From the NCBI GenBank assembly GCA_964465355.1, contig CAYXJZ010000028.1, positions 1 to 35,814 on the forward strand: DNA of 35,814 nucleotides, given 5' to 3'. Both the position numbers and the translations under genes were made by a program. Shown here piece after piece: positions 21,677-29,685 of this stretch. Every line of letters begins with the position of its first letter. The first letter of the stretch is position 1. Origin of the DNA: JAABTL01 sp964465355 (GTDB taxonomy: Bacteria > Deinococcota > Deinococci > Deinococcales > Trueperaceae). A model generated the notes under the pieces. It saw nothing but the letters and a program-made list of their open reading frames with translations, was not told the origin of the DNA and searched no databases.

Positions 21677-22801
21677 GTGCGAGAGTGGTGCGTGCGCGAG
21701 CGCGTGCCATCGCTTGACTACATCCGCGGCCTGATGGCCGTGGCCGTGGCCGTCATGCTCTACCACTACACCGACTGGAGCCTCGGGGGCACCGCTGGGG
21801 TGCTGTCCAAGCTGGGCATCTACGCCGTGTCAGTGTTCTACGTCCTCAGCGGACTGAGCCTGACGCTAGCCTACCGCGAGCGGCTCGGCGGTGCCGGCCT
21901 GGCGGCCTACGCGGTGCGACGGGCGTTCCGCATCGCGCCGCTGTTCTGGCTGGCCACGACCGCCACCTTGGCGATCGGCCTGGCCCGCAGCGTCGCCCGG
22001 GGCGCGACCTTCGTGGTCGATCCGCTGCGCCTCCTGGCCAACTACTCGCTCACCTTCGGCTTCCACGCACCCGATGCGTACTACGCCACCGGCGCCTGGT
22101 CGATCGGCAACGAGATCGTGTTCTACGCCCTGTTCCCGCTGGCGCTGTGGCTCCTCGGCCGCGGTCTCGTCGGCCGGACGGCCCTGACCACCGTCGCGCT
22201 CGGGTTGCTCGCCCTCTTCGCCTTCCGCTTGCTCTCGCCGACGGGGACGCTGGGCGAGCAGTGGCTGGGCTACATCCACCCCCTCGGCCAGTTCCCGTTC
22301 TTCGCCGCCGGCATGCTGGTGGCCCTGCTACAGCCCCGCCAGGACCGCTCCGGTCGCGTGGGCTTCGCCCTGCTGGCGCTGGCCGCGGTCCTGCTGTTCG
22401 TCCTGCTGCCCCACGAGGGCAACCGCATCGGCCTGGTCGTCGGGGTCGACCGGCTGGCCTACACCGCGGCCTGCGTGGCCGCGGTCGCCGGGGTGTACCT
22501 GGCCGGCCTGCGCCTGCGCGGCGTGGCGCACCGGCTGTTCGCCTTCCTGGGCGACACCTCGTACTCGATCTACCTGCTCCACCCCATCATGGCCTTCCCG
22601 ATCGGCCAACTGACCGAGCGCCTCGGCGCGGATGGGCCGACCACGCTGGCGATCCACCTGCTGGTCGGGACGCCGCTGACCCTACTGGCGGCCTGGCTCA
22701 GCTACCGCTTCGTGGAGCAGCCGGGCATCCGCCTCGGCCAGCGGGTGGCGTCGCGTTGGAGGAAGCGTCAGGCCGCCCTGCGACAGGCTGGGCCGGCGTG
22801 A
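21677..22801 (+). CDS. Acyltransferase 3 (OafA-like) membrane O-acyltransferase
   Basis: A 374-residue protein with about ten membrane helices and the acyltransferase-3 pattern: 'PSLDYIRGLMAVAVAVMLYHYTDWS' near the N-terminus, where the His in 'LYHY' matches the conserved catalytic-site histidine, 'FYVLSGLSLTLAYRER' and 'YAVRRAFRIAPLFWL' in the next helices, 'AWSIGNEIVFYALFPL', and the C-terminal 'GDTSYSIYLLHPI' plus 'LSYRFVEQPGIRLG'. It would move acyl (often acetyl) groups onto sugars of the surface glycan from the cytoplasmic donor. I used GTG at 21677; GTG at 21692, with GAGAG six bases upstream, is an equal alternative. Its TGA overlaps the GTG of the flippase gene. Confidence 0.85.
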   Translation: MREWCVRERVPSLDYIRGLMAVAVAVMLYHYTDWSLGGTAGVLSKLGIYAVSVFYVLSGLSLTLAYRERLGGAGLAAYAVRRAFRIAPLFWLATTATLAIGLARSVARGATFVVDPLRLLANYSLTFGFHAPDAYYATGAWSIGNEIVFYALFPLALWLLGRGLVGRTALTTVALGLLALFAFRLLSPTGTLGEQWLGYIHPLGQFPFFAAGMLVALLQPRQDRSGRVGFALLALAAVLLFVLLPHEGNRIGLVVGVDRLAYTAACVAAVAGVYLAGLRLRGVAHRLFAFLGDTSYSIYLLHPIMAFPIGQLTERLGADGPTTLAIHLLVGTPLTLLAAWLSYRFVEQPGIRLGQRVASRWRKRQAALRQAGPA

Positions 22802-24096
22802 CGCTGCGCTCGATCCTCACCAAGGCCGGTCAACGGCTCCGCTCCCCCTTCCTCAAGGAGTTTCTGGGCTTCGGCGGCTCCACCGTGGCGGAGCGCGCCT
22901 CCCGCCTCGCGGTCGGGCTAGTCGCGGCCGGGCTGCTCGGTCCGGTGGTCTGGGGCCACTGGTACCTGCTGAACCTGGTGCTGCGCTACGGCGCGATGGT
23001 CCACCTGGGCGCCGTCAACGGCATGAACCGCGAGGTGCCGGCCGCCCGCGGCCGGCAGGAACCGGAGGAGGCCGAGGCGCTGCGGCGTGCCTCGCTGGGC
23101 TTCGTGCTGCTCTCCTACGTGGTGGCGACGAGCCTGCTCTGGCTGTTGACGACACTGACCGGCCACTCGCTCAGCATCCCCGGCCTGCTGCCGACGCTGG
23201 TGCTTCTCGGCGCCCAGCAGCTCTACGGCTTCGCCGTCACCAGCCTCAAGGCGCAGGCAGCCTTCCCCAAGGTCTCGCGGCTTCAGCTCGCCTCGGCGCT
23301 GGTGTACCCGCCGATCGTGCTCCTCGCCTCCTGGCGCTGGGGGCTGAACGGCTTCATCCTCGGCCAGGTCGCGGCGTACACCATCCTCTGGGGGATGGCC
23401 GCTTGGGTGGACCCGCGCATATACCGCTGGCGGCTGGACTGGGCCCGGTCGCGCCACCTGATAGTCGTGGGCTTGCCGATCATGCTAGTTGGCGTGCTCG
23501 ACGCGCTCTTCGCCACGGTGGACCGTTGGGTCATCAACGCCTTCCTGAGCCCCGAGGCCCTGGGGCACTACTCGCTGGCGATCCTCACGATGGGGGCCGT
23601 CGGCATGCTGCCGCAGGTCATCTCCCAGCAGACCTACCCGCGGATCGCCTACGCCTGGTCGGCCCACCGCGACCCCGCGGAGGTGCGGCGCCTGGCGGCA
23701 CGGCAACGGCGGCTGGCGTTGACGGTGGTGTCGCTGCTGGTCGTGCCGATGGCGATCGCCGCGCCGTGGCTGGTCCGGCAGTTCCTGCCGGCCTACACGC
23801 CCGCCATCCCCGCGCTGCTGGTGGTGCTGGCCGTGCCCTGGGTCAACTGCTTCGGCCAAGGCTACGGCACCGTCCTGCACGTGTTCGGCCAGCAGCGCTG
23901 GTACCTCGCCCTGTTCGCCACCGCCATCCCGGTGAACGCGGTGGCCTCGGTCCTGCTGGTGCGACAGTTCGGCCTGGCCGGGGTCGCGGCCGCCGGGCTG
24001 GTCGCCTACGCCTTCCTGGCGGTGGGCCGGATCGTCCTCGGCCGGCACTTCCTGCGGCGGGCCGAGGCGCGGATCGCGGCGGGCGAGGCGCCCTGA
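22798..24096 (+). CDS. Wzx-like polysaccharide flippase (MATE/MVF superfamily)
   Basis: A 432-residue membrane protein with about 12 helices and the layout of polysaccharide exporters: an amphipathic N-terminus 'PFLKEFLGFGGSTVAERASRLAVGLVAAGLLGPVVWGHWYLLNLVLRYG', a central loop 'RLDWARSRHLIVVGLPIMLVGVLDALFATVDRWVINAFLSPEALGHYSLAILT', and 'MLPQVISQQTYPRIAYAWSAHRDPAEVRRL'. Such proteins flip lipid-linked glycan repeats across the cytoplasmic membrane. The GTG start at 22798 overlaps the preceding TGA. As the last gene of the operon it completes a Wzx/Wzy-type set. Its stop lies one base from the stop of the convergent pseI gene, leaving no room for a terminator outside coding sequence. Confidence 0.82.
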   Translation: MTLRSILTKAGQRLRSPFLKEFLGFGGSTVAERASRLAVGLVAAGLLGPVVWGHWYLLNLVLRYGAMVHLGAVNGMNREVPAARGRQEPEEAEALRRASLGFVLLSYVVATSLLWLLTTLTGHSLSIPGLLPTLVLLGAQQLYGFAVTSLKAQAAFPKVSRLQLASALVYPPIVLLASWRWGLNGFILGQVAAYTILWGMAAWVDPRIYRWRLDWARSRHLIVVGLPIMLVGVLDALFATVDRWVINAFLSPEALGHYSLAILTMGAVGMLPQVISQQTYPRIAYAWSAHRDPAEVRRLAARQRRLALTVVSLLVVPMAIAAPWLVRQFLPAYTPAIPALLVVLAVPWVNCFGQGYGTVLHVFGQQRWYLALFATAIPVNAVASVLLVRQFGLAGVAAAGLVAYAFLAVGRIVLGRHFLRRAEARIAAGEAP

Positions 24097-24097
24097 C

Positions 24098-25138
24098 TCA
24101 GTCGACCGGGATCTCGCCGACGACGTGGTGCAAGGCGAGCGGCGTGCCGGCCGGCAGGTCGACCTTGGCCTGACGGCCCAGCACCGCGGTGAAGTGTCGT
24201 GGATGCAAGCCGGAACCGGGTCGGACGACCCGCAGGTTGTCCTCGCTGAAGGTGTCGCCGGCTTGCATCGTTGCCGCCACGAAGACCGACCGGCCGCGGC
24301 TGGCCGCCTTGCGCGATGCCTCGCCGAGCCGGTAGGCGGAGGAGCCCAGCGCCTGCTCCGCCATCCGCACGTTCTCCACCAAGGTCCTGAACTCCTGCGG
24401 CTCCATCGAGAAGCTGGCGTCGATACCCCCCGCGGCACGGTCCAGCACGAAGTGCTTCTCGACCAGGACGGCACCGAGGGCCACCGCGGCCACCGCAACG
24501 GCGTGCCCCATCGTGTGGTCGGACAGCCCGACGGGCACGCCGAACACCTCCCGCAACGAGGGGATGGACCGCAGGTCCATCTCGTCGATCGGGGCCGGGT
24601 AGGCCGAGGTGCACTTCAACAGGGTGACGTCCTGCCGCCCGGGGCCCAGCACCTCCAACGCCAGCTCGATGTCGGCCAACGAGGCGATGCCGGTGGACAC
24701 GATGACGGGTCGGCCGGTGGCGGCGATGCGCTCGCGCAGCGGCACGTGGTGGATCTCGAAGGAGGCCACCTTGTAGATCGGCGCGTCCAGCGCCTCCAGC
24801 AGGTCCACCCCCTCGACGTCGAAGGGGCTGGAGAAGCAGCTCAACCCGAGCGACCGCGCGAGGTCGAACAACTCGCCGTGCCAGTCGTACGGCAGCTCGC
24901 CCTCGGTGAACACCTCGAAGGGTCGGCGCCCCTTCCACGGCCCGTCGGTGCGAGGGCCGAAGAGCCCGGTATGGAGGTCGAGGGTGAGCGAGGAGGCGCG
25001 GTAGGTCTGCAGCTTGACCGCGTCGGCCCCGGCCTCGGCCATGGCGTGGATGGTGTCGCGGGTGCGCTCGAGGTCGCGCCCGTGGTTGCCGGAGAGCTCG
25101 GCGACGAGGAAGGTACGGGGAGGTCGGGGTTCAGGCAT
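24098..25138 (-). CDS. pseI: Pseudaminic acid synthase
   Basis: A 346-residue NeuB-family enzyme that condenses 2,4-diacetamido-2,4,6-trideoxy-L-altrose with phosphoenolpyruvate to pseudaminic acid. The TIM-barrel part shows 'VAELSGNHGRDLERTRDTIHAMAEAGADAVKLQTYRASSLTLD', 'CFSSPFDVEGVDLLEALDAPIYKVASFEI', 'PVIVSTGIASLADIE', 'LLKCTSAYPAP', 'GLSDHTMG' and 'VEKHFVLDRAAGGIDASFSMEP'. A C-terminal SAF/antifreeze-like domain follows ('FSEDNLRVVRPGSGLHPRHF', 'AGTPLALHHVVG'). The 'W..RRPFEVFTEGELPYDWH' stretch and the altrose-type pattern favour PseI over sialic acid synthase. The start is ATG at 25138, overlapping the previous stop by 8 bases. It is the last gene of the leftward pse operon. Confidence 0.9.
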   Translation of the reverse strand: MPEPRPPRTFLVAELSGNHGRDLERTRDTIHAMAEAGADAVKLQTYRASSLTLDLHTGLFGPRTDGPWKGRRPFEVFTEGELPYDWHGELFDLARSLGLSCFSSPFDVEGVDLLEALDAPIYKVASFEIHHVPLRERIAATGRPVIVSTGIASLADIELALEVLGPGRQDVTLLKCTSAYPAPIDEMDLRSIPSLREVFGVPVGLSDHTMGHAVAVAAVALGAVLVEKHFVLDRAAGGIDASFSMEPQEFRTLVENVRMAEQALGSSAYRLGEASRKAASRGRSVFVAATMQAGDTFSEDNLRVVRPGSGLHPRHFTAVLGRQAKVDLPAGTPLALHHVVGEIPVD

Positions 25139-25649
25139 CGAGGTCGTCCTTCGCGGATCCGATGGCGCGCGCTGGCACGCCACCGATGATCAGATCATCG
25201 CCAAAGTCCTGCGTGACCACCGCGCCCCCGGCGACCAGGCAGCCGCGCCCGATCGTCACCCCTGCCGTCACCACGGCGTGACCGGCGATCCAGGTGCCGC
25301 GGCCGATGTGCACCGGCTCGGCCCGGAAGCCGCCGAAGCGGTAGGACCCCGCCTTGCGCAGGTGGTTGCTGGCGACGATGACGGCGTGGTTGCCGATCAG
25401 GACCTCGTCCTCCAGGTGGATCTCGCCCTGGCCGAGGTAGCTGCCGAAGCCGATGTACACGTGATGGCCGACGGTCAACCCGTTCGGGTGGTAGATGAAC
25501 GCCGCCGATGCCACCTTGAAGTTGTCGCCATGCGCCCGGAGGAAGGGCTCGTACAGGCGCCCGCGCTGGCGGTCGCCGGCCGAACCGTCCGGCACGAAGG
25601 CGGCGCGGAGCTTCATCAGCCGTCGTTGGGCAGGCGTCATCCTCCTCAT
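25131..25649 (-). CDS. Left-handed beta-helix (hexapeptide) acyltransferase
   Basis: A 172-residue enzyme with a hexapeptide-repeat core: 'GLTVGHHVYIGFGSYLGQGEIHLEDEVLIGNHAVIVASNHLRKAG', 'PVHIGRGTWIAGHAVVTAGVTIGRGCLVAGGAVVTQDFGDDLIIGGVPARAIG', with the His of 'ASNHL' as likely catalytic base, as in WbbJ/maltose-O-acetyltransferase relatives. It transfers acetyl or another acyl group from CoA. The operon lacks the usual GNAT enzyme PseH, which N-acetylates the 4-amino sugar before PseG acts, so this protein is the best candidate for that step (inference; O-acetylation of the product is the alternative). The start is ATG at 25649 overlapping the pseG stop (ATGA); three codons later another ATG follows. 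Confidence 0.8.
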   Translation of the reverse strand: MRRMTPAQRRLMKLRAAFVPDGSAGDRQRGRLYEPFLRAHGDNFKVASAAFIYHPNGLTVGHHVYIGFGSYLGQGEIHLEDEVLIGNHAVIVASNHLRKAGSYRFGGFRAEPVHIGRGTWIAGHAVVTAGVTIGRGCLVAGGAVVTQDFGDDLIIGGVPARAIGSAKDDLDA

Positions 25650-26665
25650 GCGTCGGCGTAGGCCTGCCACCGGTCCAGGCTGGCGAGGACGCGCTCGGGC
25701 ACGTCGGCGGCGAGGTGACCGCCCACCGCGTCGACCATGGCCGCGCGGGCCGCCGGGTCGAGGAGGAGGCCGTCCAAGGTGGTGACGATGCTACCAGGTA
25801 CGATCTCGTCGGCGACGCCGAGGTGGCGTCCGAAGCCGTGCCGGGTGACCTGCTCGGTGATCGCCTGCTGCCGTGCATGGATGGAGATGGCCAAGAACGG
25901 CGTCCTGGCCGCGATGCACTCGTAGCGCGTCAGGCCGCCGCTGATGACGGCCAGTGAGGCACGGCGGAGCGCGGCGTCGAAGTCGAGGGTCCCTTGGTCC
26001 ACCACCTGGAACCGTCGGCCGAAGGCCGACCTCAGCGCCTGGCCCCGCGGGTTGCTGGCGCCGACCACCACCAGCACCTCCGCCGCCAACGGCATCCGCA
26101 GCAGGTCGCGGCAGGCCAGCTCAGTGAGGCCGTGGGGGTCGGCGCCCCCCATGGTGACCAGCACCACCGGGGGGTCGTCCTTCGCCTCGTCGGGGGGCGC
26201 GAACAGGCTGGGGCGCACCACGATCAGGTTCCAGCCGAGCAGGCTCAGCCGGGGAAGGTGGCCAGCCGGGTGCTCCTGCCGTGTGGGAGGCCGGAACTCG
26301 GGGGTCAGGCTCACGTGCTCCACCGCGCCGGCGGCCGGCGGCCCGAACATCCGGTAGGCCACCCGCAAGCTGGGGACGAACGGTAGCCAGGCCAGGACCT
26401 CGGCGTCCTCGTCCGGCAGGTCCAACAGCAGCGCCCGCAGTGGGGTCGCCGCACGCAAGCTGGCACCTAACCCCTGCTCGTCGAAGCCGGTGGGAACCAC
26501 GCTCACACCGTCGGGGACCGACGCCGGCCGCGGCGCGCCCAAAGGGAGGTAGACGACGGCCGGCTCGCCACGGCGCGCGGCTGCGGCCGCCATCGTCATG
26601 GTCCGCACGAGGTGCCCCCAGCCGATCGCCGGGCCAGCGCTCGTCACGAACGCCAGACCGCTCAT
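25646..26665 (-). CDS. pseG: UDP-2,4-diacetamido-2,4,6-trideoxy-beta-L-altropyranose hydrolase
   Basis: A 339-residue GT-B-fold nucleotide-sugar hydrolase that removes UDP before the pseudaminic acid synthase step. The N-terminal loop 'GPAIGWGHLVRTMTMAAAAARRG' carries His18 at the place of the catalytic His of PseG. The C-terminal half has 'PVVLVTMGGADPHGLT', 'EVLVVVGASNP' and 'LAVISGGLTRYECIAARTPFLAISIHARQQAITEQV', the MurG-like UDP-binding region. It overlaps both neighbours by four bases. The N-terminal and middle parts look less conserved than the nucleotide site, and the sequence is diverged from the best-known enzymes, but the context makes the role likely. Confidence 0.82.
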   Translation of the reverse strand: MSGLAFVTSAGPAIGWGHLVRTMTMAAAAARRGEPAVVYLPLGAPRPASVPDGVSVVPTGFDEQGLGASLRAATPLRALLLDLPDEDAEVLAWLPFVPSLRVAYRMFGPPAAGAVEHVSLTPEFRPPTRQEHPAGHLPRLSLLGWNLIVVRPSLFAPPDEAKDDPPVVLVTMGGADPHGLTELACRDLLRMPLAAEVLVVVGASNPRGQALRSAFGRRFQVVDQGTLDFDAALRRASLAVISGGLTRYECIAARTPFLAISIHARQQAITEQVTRHGFGRHLGVADEIVPGSIVTTLDGLLLDPAARAAMVDAVGGHLAADVPERVLASLDRWQAYADA

Positions 26666-27855
26666 CGCAGGCGCACCTTGACGGCAGCCCGGACGCGGCG
26701 TGCGAGGTCCTCCGCCGCAGCGAGGTCAGGCCCCTTCACCAGCACGTGGCCGATCCGGTCCGTTCCCTTGCGCAGCAGGTTCACCTCGTCACCCGGCTGG
26801 GCCGAGAGGCCCAACTCCAGCACGTCGGGGTGGTCGTTCACCCAGCCCGCGACCACGAACCGGTCCAGCACGCCGTCAGCAGGGGCCTCGAGGATCAGGG
26901 CCGCGCAGGCATGGCGGGCCGGGGCCCCGAGCACCGGCCGCTCACCGACGGCGCTCCGTAGGCTCGCCTCCACCCAGTCGATGCCGGTGAACACGGTCGT
27001 CAGCTCGGGTAGGCAGGTGGCGCCGATGCGCGCGCCGATCTCCAGCAGCATGGGCTGGCCATCCTCGGTGAGGATGACGTCGACGTTCGCGGGCCCGTCT
27101 CGGATCCCCAAGGCCTCCACTGCCCCTGCGATGACACGCTTGAGCTCGTCCTCATCCACGCCCCGACCCTCGAAGGGGTAGGAGTGCCCGGTGGGCACCA
27201 TGTAGGGTGGTGCGCTCACCTGGTCGTTGTGCAGCAGCACCAGCTCGCACTTCCCGGCCACCGAGAAGGTCTGCGCCCCGACCTCGATCCCAGGAACGAA
27301 GCCCTCGATCAGGAGCGGGCCGCTGCGCAGGTACTTGCTGGCCTCTCGCACGGCCTCGCCGAGTTCGGCTTCGTGGTCGACCTTGACCACACCCCGGCTC
27401 CCCGAGGAATCCGTCGCCTTCACGACGCAGGGGATGCCTACTCGACCCACCGCGACCAGAGCCTCGTCGAGGTCCCTCGCCACGGCGAAGGGTGGCTGGG
27501 GCACGCCGGCAGCCTCCCACCGCAGCCGCGCCAGGTCCTTGCGACTGCAGGTGGCCGCCACCTCCACGTCGACCCCGGCAAGCCCCAACGCCTGGTTGAC
27601 GTAGCCGATCGTCGGGACCGGGAGATCGGATTGCATCGTCATGGCGCCGTCGACCTTCTCGTCACGCGCCACGGCCAACACACCTTCAAGGTCCACGATG
27701 TCGACGGCGTACGCGCGGTCGGCAAGAGCCATCCCGGGTGCGGTAGACGACCTGTCGACGGCCACGGAGCGCCAACCCAGCCGTCGGGCCGCTTCGATGG
27801 CAGGGACCTGCCCAATGCCCGCGCCCACAATCAGGACGGTCCTAGTCTTGGCCAC
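26662..27855 (-). CDS. ATP-grasp enzyme within the pse operon
   Basis: A 397-residue ATP-grasp protein of the carbamoyl-phosphate synthase/biotin carboxylase-like group. A pre-ATP-grasp Rossmann segment starts 'TVLIVGAGIGQVPAIEAARRLGWRSVAVD'. The ATP-binding core shows 'CSRKDLARLRWEAAGVPQPPFAV', 'GIPCVVKATDSSGSRGV', 'LLIEGFVPGIEVGAQTFSVAGK' and the metal site 'ANVDVILTEDGQPMLLEIGARIGATCLPEL'. Such enzymes form an amide or similar bond from a carboxylate and an amine. It is not one of the six standard Pse enzymes; placed between pseF and pseG it may modify the sugar's carboxylate or an amino substituent (inference). The start is GTG at 27855, with GGAG about eight bases upstream, overlapping pseF by 14 bases. 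Confidence 0.8.
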   Translation of the reverse strand: MAKTRTVLIVGAGIGQVPAIEAARRLGWRSVAVDRSSTAPGMALADRAYAVDIVDLEGVLAVARDEKVDGAMTMQSDLPVPTIGYVNQALGLAGVDVEVAATCSRKDLARLRWEAAGVPQPPFAVARDLDEALVAVGRVGIPCVVKATDSSGSRGVVKVDHEAELGEAVREASKYLRSGPLLIEGFVPGIEVGAQTFSVAGKCELVLLHNDQVSAPPYMVPTGHSYPFEGRGVDEDELKRVIAGAVEALGIRDGPANVDVILTEDGQPMLLEIGARIGATCLPELTTVFTGIDWVEASLRSAVGERPVLGAPARHACAALILEAPADGVLDRFVVAGWVNDHPDVLELGLSAQPGDEVNLLRKGTDRIGHVLVKGPDLAAAEDLARRVRAAVKVRLR

Positions 27856-28543
27856 GGCGGCGCTCCTTCCATGCGAACTTGAACTCTGCCACTTCCCAGT
27901 CTTCGAGGTCGTCGATGTCGTGGGCCTCGAACTCCGACACCTCGAAGGGTAGGCAAGTCGATCCCATGAGCGTGCGGCGGTCCCGCAGGCCATCGCTCCT
28001 GACCACGTAGAACTGCCCCGCATCATGGAACTTGGGGCGCAGGTCCTGTGTCCGCGAAGCAACGCCACCGCCAGGCACCATCACAAGCCTGCCGTCCTCG
28101 GTCACCTCGAGCGCACGTTCGATCGGGTGCCGAAAGCGCTGGACGCTGACCATCGAGTCGTGGCTTCCCTGCTCGAAGAGGCTCACAGCCCTGGCGATGG
28201 TGCCCGGCTCCAGCAAGGCCGCCGTCGGGAGCACACAGACCAGGACATCGCGCCGCAAGGTCTCGGGCAGCCGGTCGAGCGCTTCCACCATCACCTGGTG
28301 CAGGGTGGCGTGGTCATCGCTGTTGGACGCACTTCGCTCGAAAGGGACCAAGGCGCCAGCCTCCTCGGCCACACGTTTGATCTCAGGGTGATCGGTGGAC
28401 ACCACGACGCCGTCTACGGCGCCTGAATCCAGCAGGATCCTGACCACGCGGGCGATGATCGGCACGCCCGAGAAGGGGCGGATGTTCTTGAGCGGTATCC
28501 GCTTGCTGCCCCCGCGTGCAGGGACGATGGCCAAGGGCCTCAT
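27842..28543 (-). CDS. pseF: CMP-pseudaminic acid synthetase (pseudaminic acid cytidylyltransferase)
   Basis: A 233-residue cytidylyltransferase of the CMP-NeuNAc synthetase family. It begins 'RPLAIVPARGGSKRIPLKNIRPFSGVPIIARVV', the CTP-binding signature, followed by 'VVVSTDHPEIKRVAEEAGALVPFERSASNSDDHATL', 'VCVLPTAALLEPGTIARAVSLF', 'DSMVSVQRFRHPIERALEV', and 'FHDAGQFYVVRSDGL', the pattern of PseF rather than NeuA. It activates pseudaminic acid with CTP for transfer. The ATG at 28543 overlaps the pseC stop by four bases. Confidence 0.9.
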   Translation of the reverse strand: MRPLAIVPARGGSKRIPLKNIRPFSGVPIIARVVRILLDSGAVDGVVVSTDHPEIKRVAEEAGALVPFERSASNSDDHATLHQVMVEALDRLPETLRRDVLVCVLPTAALLEPGTIARAVSLFEQGSHDSMVSVQRFRHPIERALEVTEDGRLVMVPGGGVASRTQDLRPKFHDAGQFYVVRSDGLRDRRTLMGSTCLPFEVSEFEAHDIDDLEDWEVAEFKFAWKERRRGQD

Positions 28544-29685
28544 GACCGTGACGACAGGAAGCCGATGACCGCGTCGACGACCCGGGCGACATCGCCATCG
28601 GTCATCGCCGGGAAGATCGGCAGCGACAGGCAGGCGTCGTAGAAGGCCTCGGCCTTGGGCGCCAGCCCCTTGGTGAAGCCCAAGCGCTGGTAGAAGGGGT
28701 GGTAATGCACAGGCAGGTAGTGCACCTGGACCCCGATGCCGGCGGCACGCAGCGCGTCGAACAGGGGCCGCCTGAGGCCGGCGTCGCGCAACCGCACCAC
28801 GTACAGGTGCCAGCCGGGTTCGGCGTACGGCCGCCGGCCAGGCAGGCTCAGGGGATCGAAGTCGGAGAAGGCCTCGTCGTACAGGGCCGCGATGGCGCGA
28901 CGGCGGGCGATGAAGGCGTCCAGTCGGCGCAACTGACTGGTGCCCAAGGCAGCCTGCACGTCGGTGAGTCGGTAGTTGAAACCGAGGTGATGCTGCTCGT
29001 ACCACCATGCGCCCTCGTCAGGCCGCTCCATCTCGTCAGCCGCCTTGGTGATCCCGTGCGTCTGGAACAACCGCGCCAGATGCGCCAAGTCGGCGTCGTC
29101 GGTCAGCACCGCGCCCCCTTCGCCGGTGGTGACCGGCTTGACGGGGTGGAAGGAGACCTCGGTGGCATCCGCCAGGGTGCCCACCGGTCTGCCCTTGTAA
29201 CTGGCGCCGAAGGAGTGCGCGGCGTCAGCCAGTAGGCCGACGCCGTGACGCGCCGTGATCTCGCGAAGCGCGTCGTAGTCAGCAGGATGACCCGCGAAGT
29301 CGATGGCGACGACGAACTTGGTCCTGTCGCTCAAGGCTTCTTCGACCCCGGCTGGGTCGATGTTGCCCGTATCCGGTTCGATGTCGACGAACTTCACGGT
29401 CGCGCCTAGATAGAGGGCGGCGTTGGCCGTCGCCGCGAAGGTCAGCGGGGAGGTCACCACCTCATCGCCAGGTTGCAACCCGGCGGCGAAGTACATGGCG
29501 TGCAAGGCGGAAGTCCCGGAGTTGACCGCCACCGCATGCTTCGCGTCGGCGACTCTGGCGACCTCTGCCTCGAAGGCCTTCACGGCAGGCCCTGTGGTCA
29601 GGAAGTCGCTCTTCAGGACCTCGATGACGGCCGCTATGTCGTCGTCGTCGATCCATTGCCGACCATAGGGCAGGAACTCAGCCAT
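28540..29685 (-). CDS. pseC: UDP-4-amino-4,6-dideoxy-N-acetyl-beta-L-altrosamine transaminase
   Basis: A 381-residue PLP aminotransferase of the DegT/DnrJ/EryC1 family. It begins 'FLPYGRQWIDDDDIAAVIEVLKSDFLTTGPAVKAFE', with 'AVAVNSGTSALHAMYFAAGLQPGDEVVTSPLTFAATANAALYLGATVKFVDI' for substrate and phosphate binding, and the PLP lysine at Lys183 in 'SFHPVKPVTTGEGGAVLTD'. Further on come 'HHLGFNYRLTDVQAALGTSQL' and 'GIGVQVHYLPVHYHPFYQRLGF'. It adds the 4-amino group from glutamate to the PseB product. The 'FHPVKPVTTGEGG' form is that of PseC. It overlaps pseB by 8 bases. Confidence 0.92.
   Translation of the reverse strand: MAEFLPYGRQWIDDDDIAAVIEVLKSDFLTTGPAVKAFEAEVARVADAKHAVAVNSGTSALHAMYFAAGLQPGDEVVTSPLTFAATANAALYLGATVKFVDIEPDTGNIDPAGVEEALSDRTKFVVAIDFAGHPADYDALREITARHGVGLLADAAHSFGASYKGRPVGTLADATEVSFHPVKPVTTGEGGAVLTDDADLAHLARLFQTHGITKAADEMERPDEGAWWYEQHHLGFNYRLTDVQAALGTSQLRRLDAFIARRRAIAALYDEAFSDFDPLSLPGRRPYAEPGWHLYVVRLRDAGLRRPLFDALRAAGIGVQVHYLPVHYHPFYQRLGFTKGLAPKAEAFYDACLSLPIFPAMTDGDVARVVDAVIGFLSSRS

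Noticed and set aside
24098..25138. Sialic acid (NeuB) or legionaminic acid synthase as the role of the NeuB-family gene.
   Set aside because: PseB, PseC and PseF types in the same operon and the motif pattern point to the pseudaminic acid branch.
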